64,000 nucleotides of DNA from Ailurus styani (taxonomy: Eukaryota > Chordata > Mammalia > Carnivora > Ailuridae): assembly GCA_002007465.1 (NCBI GenBank), contig LNAC01000230.1, positions 1,335,520-1,399,519 of the forward strand, read 5' to 3'. The notes below the pieces were generated by a model. That model was not told the origin of the DNA, searched no databases, and saw only the letters and a list, made by a program, of their open reading frames with translations. This document shows positions 38,601-49,885 of this stretch, piece by piece (position 1 is the stretch's first letter; the number at the start of each line of letters is the position of its first letter). Position numbers and translations under genes: made by a program.

Positions 38601-40545
38601 ACTAGTTACTTCCACAGTTCACCGCAAGAGCTTATCTGGGAAGGGAAGGCTGCCTTAAAACTTTCCCCAAGCCTAAATCAACGACTGTTCACTTTACCCA
38701 AACTAACCTTTGACCCAGTTTGGCAACACAGAAACAGTAACGCCGTCTTTATCAAGTGCCTCTCGGGCGCCAGATGCCAGCCATAAGTGCAGAAACTGCA
38801 AAAGGCGTGGTCTCTACTCTTGAAAATTACATGGATTTTGTTGCTGCTCCGCAGGCTTTTTCTTTCTCCCTCTTACTCTGTAATTGGAATACCTGCAGCC
38901 CCTACCCCCCAGAATCTCCGAGGTCCTCTGATCTTCTCTTAGAACAACTTGAGTTCAAGAGACAGGAGAGTTGACACTATCCTGGGCTAATCCACCCAAC
39001 GCATGCTTCTCTTGCTGGGGCTTCACCATTTTGGAGGTGCCCTGGACAACCCAGAAGAAAGGGTCACACACTGAAATATAATCCCTGTATGGCCAGACGC
39101 ACCATGTTCATTTGGTGAGTCGTCTGCAACAGGAGACATTCGTTTGGACTCAAAGCAGAATCCCGTAATGAGGGGAGTAAGCAAACTCCTTGGGGATCTG
39201 CTTTGGCTACCTTTCTTGGTCAACAAAGCAAAATCGGCAAAGCAAAAACTGCTCACACAAATGCTTTTTTTGGTTATTTGGCTTGACACGTCAGGGCAAA
39301 TTTATTTTAGACATTCAGATTTATTTTAAAACACCCCACCTCTCAGATGGTGTTAATTTTTACAAGTATTAAGCTCTGCTCATTTAAGGTTGAGCTTCCC
39401 TAAACTTATGTTCCAATAGGCAATAATTCGCTGCCATGGCCCCATTCAATTTTTGCAAGTGAGGTCTCAGAAGAGCTTTTATGCCTTCAAGTGACCGACA
39501 CACCAAACAGCAAAGGAACTGAAATGCTGCACAATTCCTCTGTGCCACACTGGGAATAATCCCTGTTTGTTCTGGGCTCTGAAACTCTGATAAAAAGGTG
39601 CTTGAAGCAAAATGTAAGGTATCAATTAGGGAATTCTTCAGCTGGGCTGCTGCCATGCCAACCACCTACCGGTTTAGTCTTATTTAAGTATCACAGAGAG
39701 GGAAGAGTAAAGGCAGACCTTGAGCACCAAATTGAAGTATTAATGCGATTATTTATTGATGACATGAAAAAATTTACTTCCTTATGGAAGATGATGGAAC
39801 AGTGACTGCTGCTTTGCCAGCAAGTGACAAGGAAAAGAAAGAAACCAGTCATTTGCTCTGCATTCAAGTCCCTGCAGGCCTGTTCAATTCCTGACCATCC
39901 TCAGATGCAGGCCTGCCAGATAAGAGGCCTCACAGCTACCCCAGGGCCACAGAGATGCGAATGTTCCAGAAAACACTAGTGCAATGGAGGTAGCCTGGCC
40001 CTCATTAGTTGCAGCACTGCCAGATAACCAAGAATGAAGGGCTGCCTGTTACCATTTTTCCTTTGGGCGGGGGTGAAAGGACAAAGACCATTCTAGTTTG
40101 AGCCACTAAGAGGAAATGAAAGTTGCTGTCATAAGGCTGACAGTGGAGTCACCGCAGGACGGTGCCATCGTAGGACCTAAGAAAGGCAGCAGAGCTTCAG
40201 AAACCCGGGCAAGAGTCAAGCCTGAGATGGATGCTCACCGTCCGGCGTCAAGACAGCTTGCCCTGGGCTGGGGGAAGCAAACGGGTAAGTGGGTGCTTGT
40301 TTCATTATGTCAATATCCAGCTTGCCTTCTCTTACTCTTGGGTCATGGGTCAACTGTTCAGTTGGAAAGCAATTAATCTGGTCAAATATCTGGTCCCAAG
40401 GAAGCTCCAATCACTCCCCCAGTCCCAGAACGTGACCCATCATCAAGGCCACGGGGGTGCGAGAGAAAGGACGGATGAGAACCGGGTGAGGGAGAAGAAC
40501 CAGAAAGAGGCTGTGGGACCCGGGCCAAGCGGTGGCAAACTGGCA

Positions 40546-40598
40546 CGGGGTTCCACGGTAACTCTCAGGTAACAATCGGGTTCCACGGTAACTCGCAG
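40546..40598. repeat. Short tandem duplication, 30-bp period
   Basis: CGGGGTTCCACGGTAACTCTC at 40546-40566 recurs as CGGGTTCCACGGTAACTCGC at 40577-40596. The two copies are nearly identical and imply a local duplication of about 30 bases. Confidence 0.85.
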
Positions 40599-41034
40599 CA
40601 GGCAGAGGGACGTGTTTTTCTCTCTGGTTACTGCACACCATTACAACTGCAATTAGTGGCTATAATTATGAAAAGTCTTTGATGTGAGAGCAAAAATTAT
40701 TAAAATGGCCCTTCTCAGAAAAAGGAGGTCAGTAAATATAGCCTCCTTTGCAAAATTCAAGGACCAATTTCATACTAGGACCTTCTGCCAGAAAAAAAAG
40801 GTCGTTGAGTTTAATATACTTGTTTGCAGCTGCTCCCCTTCGAGATGTTTTATCCCATGTGGAAAACGAATAATGGTATGTGGTTCATGATATATTTTAA
40901 GAGTATACTTAAGGGTACTTCAAAGGAAAATAAAGGAGCAAACGTCTCCTTGCAGATGCATGTGTGATTTGCACAAGCTCCTAGTTTGTCCTGCTCCCAC
41001 AGAAACCAACAAGAGGTCATTTTTAAAATGGTTG

Positions 41035-41130
41035 GGGGGACCTGGCCGGCTCAGGTCGTGGAACGTGTGACTCTTGATCTTGGGGTTATGTGTTCAAGCC
41101 TCGTGTTGGGGGTAGAGATTACTTTAAAAG
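41035..41130 (+). mobile_element. Short tRNA-like SINE (older)
   Basis: GGGGGGACCTGGCCGGCTCAG, CTTGATCTTGGGG and TGTTCAAGCCTCGTGTTGGG form a tRNA-like head without a long CT tract, like the copy at 28764. A young Can-SINE begins just 14 bases after it. Confidence 0.7.
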
Positions 41131-41143
41131 AACTCGAAAATAT

Positions 41144-41335
41144 GGGCGCCTGGGTGGCTCAGTGGGTTGAAGCCTCTGCCTTCGGCTCGGGTCATGATCT
41201 CAGGGTCCTGGGATCAAGGCCGGCATCGGGCTCCCTGCTTGGCAGGGAGCCTGCTTCCTCCTCTCTCTCTGCCTGCCTCTCAGCCTACTTGTGATCTCTC
41301 TGTCAAATAAATAAATAAAATCTTAAAATAATATA
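41144..41335 (+). mobile_element. Can-SINE, plus strand (young type)
   Basis: The head GGGCGCCTGGGTGGCTCAGT is followed by a CT tract and an AAATAAATAAATAAAATC tail. It is complete; the duplication is not obvious. Confidence 0.92.
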
Positions 41336-42067
41336 ATAATAAAAGTCATTAAGGATGAGAACAAATGGCAAGAGACAAATGTCAGTCTTGGTTTAAAGGT
41401 AACACTTGGTGGAGCTGTGCTTATCTGTTGGAATTAGTACATACTTTCATGTACTTAAATGGATATTTGTAACTAGAAATACGAAAGAAAAGAGAAGAGC
41501 TCACTTTGTTCTCTTTGTCTTTTACAGGATCACATACCATGCAAGGTCCCATCTTAATTATTTTCTTAATCTACCTATTCTTAGGTTGAAGCTAAATCAT
41601 AATCCCTAGTCTAGCCAAGGTTAAAGGAGCACATACATACCCTACAGTGCAAGGTTCTAAATTGTGTTCTGGAAATTGGTTTCCACGTGGGGGAAAGGAG
41701 CCATTTCAAAAGCTGAAGCGAAAGCAAATGTCCAGCATTATAAGCGCCGCTTTTTGCAAATGAGTCTGGCCAGGTTACGGGGGAAAATACTTAGGTTTCT
41801 GTCCATGGGTACATCTCTATTTTTAATACATCATCCCAGCCCAATGTAAAAACAGCAACTAACCTAACTCAAGTGTAACTCTACTGTGATAAATTCATAC
41901 AGAATGATAATACTACCGTAAGCTTGGAGAAGCAGCACAGTTCCATCTCAAGTTTCAGGAATATTTGAGGTGGTGCTTGGTAGCACAAATTCTGAGCTTT
42001 CATTTTGCCTAAATGGCCAGACGGAGATGGGTAAGTGTAGGGCATACCTATAAAAAGGCATGGTTTT

Positions 42068-42293
42068 GGGGCGCCTGGGTGGCTCAGTCGGTTAAGGGTC
42101 CGACTCTTGGTTTCGGCTCAGGTCACGGTCTCACGGATGAGGAGATCAAGTCCTGCTTTGGGCTGTGCACTCGGTGGGAGTGGTGAGAGTCCGCTTCACA
42201 TTCTCTCCCTCTCCCTCCCCCTCTACCCCTCTCCCCCCTCGTGCTCATGTGCGCGCGTGTGCACGCTCTCTCTCAAATCAATCAATCTTTTTT
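42068..42293 (+). mobile_element. Can-SINE, plus strand (older GACTCTTG subtype)
   Basis: The head GGGGCGCCTGGGTGGCTCAG is followed by CCGACTCTTGGTTTCGG and a long CT/CCC tract with a GT patch (GCGCGCGTGTGC). The duplication AAAAAGGCATGGTTTT (42052-42067) against AAAAATGCATGGTTT (42294-42308). Confidence 0.92.
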
Positions 42294-42644
42294 AAAAATG
42301 CATGGTTTCATCCTTGTGAGATGAACTTTCATGATTTCATGATTTGTGGGAGCAAACAGAAACACAAATTATGCCAGGGATTATTACGAAAGGAGCCTGT
42401 GTTTTTTAAGAAGAAAAACAAAGAAGGTCATGACGCATTTTGCTTATTGGGTAAAACTCTTATAATAGCACTCACAAATTTGGTGGCCCTGGGAGAGCAG
42501 ACAGAAGCCAAGCCACTTTTTCAGTACAAAAACAAATGAAGACAGTCACAACAAGGAGGAGACTCCCTAAATAAAGGGACTAGAAAAGCTTTCTACACGC
42601 AGTACCTGCTCGAAGTCTGAGAGGTAGGCAGGCTCCATGTGATC

Positions 42645-42840
42645 CGAGAGCGTAAGGACTTTCAAGTTAAACAGGGCAGAATCTGAAACTCAATTCTGTG
42701 CAACTCTGGGTCAGTCTCTTCACTTCGGAGACTATTTGGTCTTCCAGAAAATAAGGAAAAAAACAGAACCTACCTCGCAGAATCACGAAATTACTCCATG
42801 CGTATGGTGCCTCACTCAATAGTAGCTTTTATTATAAATA
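42645..42840 (+). repeat. MIR element
   Basis: CAACTCTGGGTCAGTCTCTT, ACAGAACCTACCTCGCAG and ATGGTGCCTCACTCAATAG follow the sense MIR order (tRNA-related, core, 3' LINE-like end). It is diverged. Confidence 0.65.
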
Positions 42841-43533
42841 CTGCCATCAGAAGGGAACTCTCCAGAAGGGGGATCCTTTCTATGCTTCAGGTTTGGCTAT
42901 ACTTAAAGAGTGCTGTTTTCTTATTACTGTTACTACTACTCGTAGTCGTAGTCATCTTTGGAAGCATTTATTTTTAAAATTTACCCACCAGAGAGCAATT
43001 TAGCTTTATTTAGCCAAATATAAACTGTCTGTTGGTAAAAATCCAGGTTACAGCAATCCCACTCTCGGATTACAGGCTAGACAATCTTTTCTTCAGTTCT
43101 GAAATGCCTGTTATAACCTTGGAGATTAATGAAAAACAAAATAAAGGCTGCTTCATATGGAACTGCCATTGTTTTGGGTCAAAAAGGTCAAGCATCAAGC
43201 AATTTTATATAGCCTGGCCTGAGGATTTTGAGGACTCGACTTTGTATCAACATCCAAATATCTCTACATATCCACCATGGACCGTTTGCATTCTGGAATT
43301 CCTGCACTCCTGAATACGATTCAGAAGAGTGAAAGACGGTAACATTAACTTCCTTAAACATGCACCTTGCTGTTCAAAAACTGTGTCTAGGGTGTGCACT
43401 CTGTCCCTGCACTGTCCTGACAAATGACTGGCTCCTCCCTTGTGGCAATCGCTTTGCTGAAAAGCTCTATCAAATAAAGGTAGATGATTCAGAAATTTGG
43501 AATATCTAAGGATAAACATATGTCAGAGAAAAA

Positions 43534-43536
<3 letters not shown>

Positions 43537-43567
<31 letters not shown>
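43537..43567. repeat. (AG)n microsatellite
   Basis: A 31-base AG repeat, not flanked by SINE sequence. Confidence 0.96.
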
Positions 43568-43570
<3 letters not shown>

Positions 43571-44399
43571 GGGAAAAAAGCCCCAAGGAACCCATCCCGA
43601 GATGAAGGGAGTTTGTTCCCTGTCACATCAAAGGAAGAGATAACAAAGATGGAAATGGCAGCTCCCCGCACAATTGTGATGCATTTAAGTGCCGATTTTT
43701 TTGATGTTTCTGATGAGAGTGTATGGACCTCAGATCGTCTGTCAGTTTAGCACCTGATCACCTCCTTATACTCTATTTCTTAAATATTTCTGTCAAATAC
43801 ATCTTCCTCTGCTGGGTTTTAGACAGGTACCATAAATTTCCCTCCATTTACCCCCTTACAATTATGCACAAGATCCACAGACATGAATAAGAAAAAAAAA
43901 CTCATCAACATAACGCTTAACCTGCCAAGATGTGTAGGCAAGGTTTGGAGATGAGAAACGAGGGCTTCCTGAACAAGTGTTTCTAGAAGAATGTGTGGGC
44001 GGAGCGTGCGGGGAGGGAGGGAGGAACAGGTGCTGCGGGAGTTACCCTGGCCTTGGTCCTGAGTAGTATGTGGGACGGAGGGGCACCAAGTAACCGAATC
44101 CACAAGCCTGTGATGAGGAGAAGAAAAGTTCCAAACTGATTCAATGTGTTTTTCCTATTTTAGCCAAAGAAGCTCTGGCAAAACCAGGCATTATTGAGGG
44201 AGAAAGGGTTCCAAGCGTAAACAACGCGCAAGATGCCTGGAGACTGGTTTAAAAATAGGCAGAGAGAAAAACAAGCCTTACCTATTGCTACCTAAGAGTA
44301 AGCGCTCCCAAGTCCTTAAGATTTCGAGAGGGCTGCAGGGAAAGAGGAACCTTTAGTGTGGCTAAAAGTAGAGTGAAAAGAAGTGAAGGTATCTTTGAT

Positions 44400-45230
44400 G
44401 AGAGAGAAAGTCCAGATGGAGAAGACAGAAAAGCCCACAAAACTAAAAAACCAGGCAGGAGCGACTTGCAAGAGATGGCTGTTTGCGCTCTACCAAACGG
44501 AGGAGACCATTTAGAGCAACGGCAGACCCACTTCATCACAGTCACCGGACTAAAAAGGAGGTGGTCGATAGACTGAATGAATTCTTTGTCTTCTAAGGAG
44601 GTCCACATTCCCAAACCAGAACACTGAACTGGCCAGGTCAGAGGTACTAGACCAAATAGTGGTAAACACGCTGCTCTGCATGTAATCAACAAACCAGGAG
44701 TAGATAAATCACTGCGGCCAGATGGTATCCACCAGCCAGTTTTGAAGTAAGTCAAGGGTGAAATTGTTTTGGCCAACATGTGTAGGCCGCCTTTACAAAC
44801 AGCCACTGTGCCCGAGGGACTGGTGTTTGTCAGTGCGATTCCTATTCATAAGAAGGGTTCCAGAAGGGACCCTGGGAAGTGGAAACCAGTAAGGCTCATT
44901 TCCATATCAAGCAGGCGGGCAAACTTGACAATAAAGGTGCAAGCACCGCACACTTACAAAAATAAGGCCTATGGAGGAAGAGAAAATCAAATATTTTGGC
45001 GAAGGAGACAAATCACTTTCATCTAATAAACCGGAGCTCCTGGGGTGGGCAGCCTAAGAAAAACGTGCGGTTGGATAAAGGGGACCCTGTAGGTAAAAGG
45101 TATAGGCATCGAATCTTAAAAGGTACAGAGGGGAGATCAGCAAAAATCGGCGGTTGGTTGAAGAGACTGGGGCAATTCTTTAAGGGATGTGGGAGAGACA
45201 AAGGAAAATAAATTAAGGTTTGGTGTGGAA
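44400..45230 (+). pseudogene. Decayed L3/CR1-type LINE, reverse-transcriptase segment
   Basis: A fossil of a non-LTR retrotransposon ORF2. In frame from 44691 the translation reads KPGVDKSLRPDGIHQPVLK before a stop. It resumes at 44751 and at about 44808 reads VPEGLVFVSAIPIHKKGSRR, then DPGKWKPVRLIS. This follows the CR1/L3 reverse-transcriptase fingers pattern (PGPDGIHP.VLK ... VPEDW..A.V.PIFKKG...DPGNYRPVSL). Upstream, in another frame near 44562, RLNEFF matches the segment that normally precedes it. Downstream, LDKGDP (about 45076) and GWLKRLGQ resemble later RT-domain positions after deletions. Several stops and frame changes are present and the catalytic F/YxDD motif is not visible. It is antisense to GPC4. 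A minus-strand open frame of 172 codons across it is a shadow. Confidence 0.7.
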
Positions 45231-46816
45231 AGATGGGAATGTTAGTTCTTTTCATCAAGCATATGGAGAGGCTTTAAAAGGTGTTCTTTTTAGAGCCTCC
45301 TGATATACTGAACTTATTCCATCAGCAACACTAGAAGTAGAGCGACGGCTCACTCACACATTGCTTCAACCCAATAAGCAAGGGAAGCCTTGGTCTAACC
45401 AGCTCCCCCACCCAAAAAAAAGGAAAAGAAAAAAACATTCGAAGTCTGTGAAATGTACTACAGAATACTGGAGCCAGCCTGAGACACAGCCTTTATTTTG
45501 CATGCCAATATTCCAGTTGCATATTTAACCAACTCTGCTGATTTCTAGACATTCAGTTCTGCCCCGGGTTAAACAGAGCCCCGAGGACATCCCTGCATTA
45601 GCGCATCACTTCTTACATGATTTTCATGATGACCGTGGGTCTTCCTTAACTCGTTCCAGTTTTTAATCCTTCTGTTTAGAAGCCAGGGAAATAAATATTC
45701 CAGAACTATTTTCATTGAAATGTTTAGAACATTTTTTTAAAACCGTTTGATATGGGAAAGGGTAATTATCTGGAAAAATGTCCTACTCAAAATATTTCCT
45801 TTTCAGATGAAGCAAGATAACAACGATTTTAAAGCCACCAGCATTAAGGTTAACAGTAGGAACAGGATGCAACTCAAAAGCTTCACGAAAATTCTAGATG
45901 TATTCAGAGAGCAGGTCAACAGGGTGATTTATTAAGGAAAAGTCACTTGTGTTGTATATATTTAGATGCTTTGAATTTGTGTTCCAAAAAAGAACATTCA
46001 TCTTCCTTCCACCTGACCATGGTGTCCTCGCCAGAGACACAAGGGACCAGAGAACGGACCCAGGCGGCAAGGCGGTTTTTCCTTGCAGAAGACATCAAAC
46101 AGCTGATTCATATTACCAGAAACATTAATCCCAGAAGACTCAGAAGAAAAGAGTTAAGTAAACATGCAAACGAGGTTTATTTCTTAGGATGGTCTTATTT
46201 ATTTCTTCAGACACATGTTTTCCCCTTCGGGAAGACAGACTCTGCTGACTGCACTTCACACCATTCCTTCTTTCTCTCAAGACAACTTGGGCTTGGTGAA
46301 GGAAAAAGATCCACCGTGTCCGAGAAGAAAACAAACATCAGAGGCTCAAGGAAAGCCAGCTCTCAAACCTTATGCCTCAGGACAGGCCACTGTGGGCACC
46401 AGAACAGGCACCATTTCTGGTCTTTGCCGTAATGTGTATTAACTGCTCCAGGGAAATGAAACGGAACAAGCACTGGGTAACAGCATGGAAGGCCAAAATA
46501 GCAAGGTTTTCTGGAAAACTAAATTGCAGAAACTCTACCGTTCCGTCTCCTTTCCGATGGAGTACCCAAATGCAAAAGCTACTCACCTCTCACAGGAAAA
46601 AAAAAGGGGACAAGGCAGGGCTCTGAGTACGGAAGATTCTCGAACACATCAAATACAATCATGGAAACAAAGACGTAGATGGCACTTAGCACTGATACTC
46701 GGAGATCATTTCTTTAGAACAATGGCCTCTTAACATGTCCTACTTCTCAGCAGGATCAGGCCCTAAAAGCGCCAAGAGTAATGCCTTGCTAAACAAGGGA
46801 TGAAAAGCTTACAATA

Positions 46817-47005
46817 GGGAGTCTGGGTGGCTCAGTGGGTTAAAGCCTCTGCCTTTGGCTCAGGTCATGATCTCAGGGTTCTGGGATCGAATCCCGCATG
46901 GGGCTCCCTGCTGGACAGGGAGCCTGCATCCTCCTCTCTGTCTGCCTCTGCCTACTTGTGATCTCTCTCTCTGTGTCAAATAAATAAATAAAATCTTAAA
47001 AAAAA
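46817..47005 (+). mobile_element. Can-SINE, plus strand (young type)
   Basis: The head GGGAGTCTGGGTGGCTCAGT is followed by CT and (AAAT)n tail elements. The perfect 15-base duplication GAAAAGCTTACAATA is at 46802-46816 and 47006-47020. Confidence 0.94.
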
Positions 47006-47439
47006 GAAAAGCTTACAATATTGCGGGCGTTTCCGAGAGAAACATCTCCTGTGAGGGCTGTCCTGCAAACGGCCCTCTGTGGTGGCTCGCACAATCTTTA
47101 TTTCAGGAAAACCTACGAAATGGTGACTTTTCAGTGAAAGCCTGTCAACTCCTGGTTTCCTGCCGCAGAGCTCAGTGAGCGCTCTTGTGGGCCTGGACCC
47201 CCTCGAGCTCCTTCCAGGTAAGTCGAGTCAGGAGAGCCTGGCTAAGGGTAGGAAGGAGGAGGGGGGAATGGGCCTTTTGGTAGAACAAATGCTGGTCGTG
47301 GTTTGTTCTTGGGACAGAAAGCCGGGGCGTGACCGTGAGAGGCGCCTGGGTCAGGGTCATCAGCATTAATGGTTCTGTCTCAGGAGTGAACCACGCGTGC
47401 ATGCCCTCAGCCAATGATCTGATGAATAATGTCTGTTTT

Positions 47440-47765
47440 TAAACACGTAGCTTTGCTATAGAATCAATATGCTTGTGATGCCCCCCAATTTCACAGGCTG
47501 ACCGCAAACACGTGAGGGTAGTTGGAGGTGGGACTTTGGAAGGAGTTAGGTCACGGGGTGGAGCCCCCATCAAGGGGATTAGCGCCCTTATAATAGGGAC
47601 CCCAGGAACCCTCACAGCAGACACTGAATCTCGGGGGCACCTTGATCTTGGGACTTCCTAAGAAGTCACTGGAACCCTGAGAAATTTAAATACGCTTCCG
47701 TTTTTAAATTGTTTAAGCCACAGAGTCTCGGGGATTTTGTCATGGGAGCCAAAACAGACTAAGAC
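47440..47765 (+). repeat. MLT1-type (ERVL-MaLR) solo LTR, internally deleted
   Basis: An ancient LTR recognised from GTTGGAGGTGGGACTTTGG, CCTTATAATAGGGAC, CACCTTGATCTTGGGACTTC and the closing TGTTTAAGCCACAGAGTC with AAAACAGACTAAGACA. These are the order and landmarks of mammalian apparent LTR retrotransposons. No internal retroviral genes are present. Confidence 0.75.
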
Positions 47766-47899
47766 AAGCTAGTTTTTTCCCTCACCCTTCTCCAAATACC
47801 CTCAAGCCTTTATTCTGAAAATACACCATTTACCCACTCCTCACCTGCCAACACCGCCCGCACTCTCTGGAGGATGGAAAACAGTGAACCAAGGTTCCA

Positions 47900-48095
47900 T
47901 GTAAAGTAAAGGCTATCGAAGTTTCCAACCACTAAGAACTGGAAGGAACCCATGGCCCTGAGATCAGAGTCCCTCAGTCTATGGAAGAAAAGATGAAGTT
48001 CCCTGCAAATACGGGTGAAACTGTCCAAGGTGGCATGGTACTAAGTTACCCGGGGTCTCCTGCCATCCGGTTTGGGATTTCAATCTAGTGACCCC
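47900..48095. repeat. Possible ancient MIR/L3-like fragment
   Basis: The segments AACTGGAAGGAACCCATGG, TCAGTCTATGGAAGAAAAG and CTGTCCAAGGTGGCATG fit a strongly diverged version of the same pattern as at 24150. Weak call. Confidence 0.35.
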
Positions 48096-48164
48096 TGACG
48101 TTAGCCACTAGGGAAAAAAGCAAGTGGGAAATTCAAGAGTCCAACTATGTTTTCGTATCTTCCC

Positions 48165-48720
48165 CCAACTATTCTTCAATCGAAATGTAATTCCCATACC
48201 ATCCAATTCATGCACTTAACGTGTACAGTTCACTGGGTTTTAGTTTAGTCACTGAGTTGCGCAATCACTACTATCTAATTCTGGAACTTATGCATCACCC
48301 CAAAAAGAAATTTTATACCTATTAGCAGTCACTGCCACTCCATCCCCTCCCCCCACCCACACACATCAGGTCTAGGCAACCACTAATCTCCTTTCTGTCT
48401 CTGTGGGCTTGCCTATTCTGGACATCTTATGTAAAAGGAAATATACAGCATGGAGTCCTTCTGTACTGGCTTTTTTCATGAAGCCTCAAGTTGTGAAGGT
48501 TCATCCATTGTAGCGTGTCTCAGTGTTTCCTCACTCTTTATGGCTGAATGTCATTCCACTGTGTGGACTACACCATGTTTTGCTTATCCATTTATCAGCT
48601 GATGAATATTTCGATTGTTTCTACCTTTCAACAACCATGAATAATGCTGCCACAGACATCCTTCAAGTATTTATTATATTATTTGATTTTTATTTTGACG
48701 CTGGATACAGGCATTAACAG
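48165..48720 (-). repeat. Ancient L1 (L1M-type), antisense
   Basis: Antisense L1 3' sequence: GTGTACAGTTCACTGGGTTTT, CACCCCAAAAAGAAATTTTA, GGCAACCACTAATCTCCTTT, then GGCTGAATGTCATTCCACTG and ATCCATTTATCAGCTGATG from the ORF2 end. It is diverged. Confidence 0.85.
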
Positions 48721-48779
48721 GAAACTCTCCTAGCGGCACTAAAATCTTAGTAATATCCAAACTTAGTTCTGGTTTTTTT

Positions 48780-48870
48780 TTTTCTTTTCTTTTTTTGCCC
48801 AAAGGGTTTCAAATTCCTTTAGGTATATACCTACCTAGCAGTAGGAGCGATGGGTCACATAGGCCAAAAA
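48780..48870 (-). repeat. L1 fragment, antisense (continuation)
   Basis: TTTAGGTATATACCTACC with AGCAGTAGGAGCGATGGGTC matches the antisense ORF2 stretch that normally follows the element ending near 48720. It is probably the same copy, interrupted by a T-rich tract. Confidence 0.55.
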
Positions 48871-49782
48871 ATTCCTCAGATATGAACTTAACACAAGTTA
48901 TTGGTCTCTACAAGCTAGCTGCTCTGGCCACCAGAAACAACAATGACATTTAAATTGGGAGCGATGACCAAAACAAAACAAACTCCAAAACATGGGTTTT
49001 AATCTCTCAAATAAGAAAACACACTTAAATTTAGTCACTACTTCCTGTTTTCATCCTAAAATTTAGACATGGCATTCTGAACTTCAATACACACGCATAA
49101 TTGTAAAAGTGGAATGAAATGGCAAATAAGAATCGGATACCCACCTTTCTTTAATAAATCCCATAAGAATTACATCTTTCAGGAATAGTAAAAGGAACAC
49201 GTAACTTTCTGGATCGGAACACAACGAATTATCTCAAAGAGATGTAGATATGAACGCTGTTGAAAATCTAAGAATATCCACTGCTCCTGACACAGCTAAA
49301 AACCATGCTTCCTAGAGTAACTAAGACATTTAAGGTCTCTAATAAGAGACCCTACTAATGCAAACATCATCAGCTCATTTAAAGAGGACACCCTGGGCGG
49401 GTAAAAGGTCATTCTTGTCAAAGATGGGGCGGGGCGGGCAGCAATGGGCCTTTCTATGGAGCTTCGCAGAGCTTGCTGATTTTTTTCATCCTGAAAATTC
49501 TTTTTATCCTTTACTTATGCTGTTCGGTAGAGCATCTTCCCAGATCACAGCCGCAGGATTTTAGCCCCAAAGCCGAAAAAGTGATTCTTTACAATCTCCC
49601 CAATTTCTTGTTTCTTAATGTTTTATTCCATTTCAACTGTAATTTTGATGGCTACCTGGAAGGCACAACCCCATGATTTCCACCTCATTTTTAAAACTTC
49701 ACCTTTTCATCCCCATTTCATTAACCTTCCACCACTGCCATGCTTGTATCTATATTCCCACGAGCTATCCTTTCTTTCTCTA

Positions 49783-49885
49783 GCCAATGAACATTTATTG
49801 GCTACCTCACATATGGCAGGCACAGCGCCAAATTCCAAGGATAAGGAATGAGCCACCGTCTGCCCAGAAGGAGCTCAGAGTTACT
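49783..49885. repeat. Ancient interspersed repeat fragment (unassigned family)
   Basis: GAACATTTATTGGCTACCTC, ATGGCAGGCACAGCGCC and AGAAGGAGCTCAGAG follow a common mammalian old-repeat pattern (attack of MIR/L2 age). The family is not resolved by eye. Confidence 0.4.

Noticed and set aside
44288..44806. 172-codon minus-strand open frame
   Set aside because: It lies antisense across the L3/CR1 relic and shows no domain. The plus-strand frames carry the reverse-transcriptase resemblance.
45947..46432. 161-codon plus-strand open frame
   Set aside because: No recognisable domain, signal or splice context, and low-complexity composition. Such lengths occur by chance in 64 kb.
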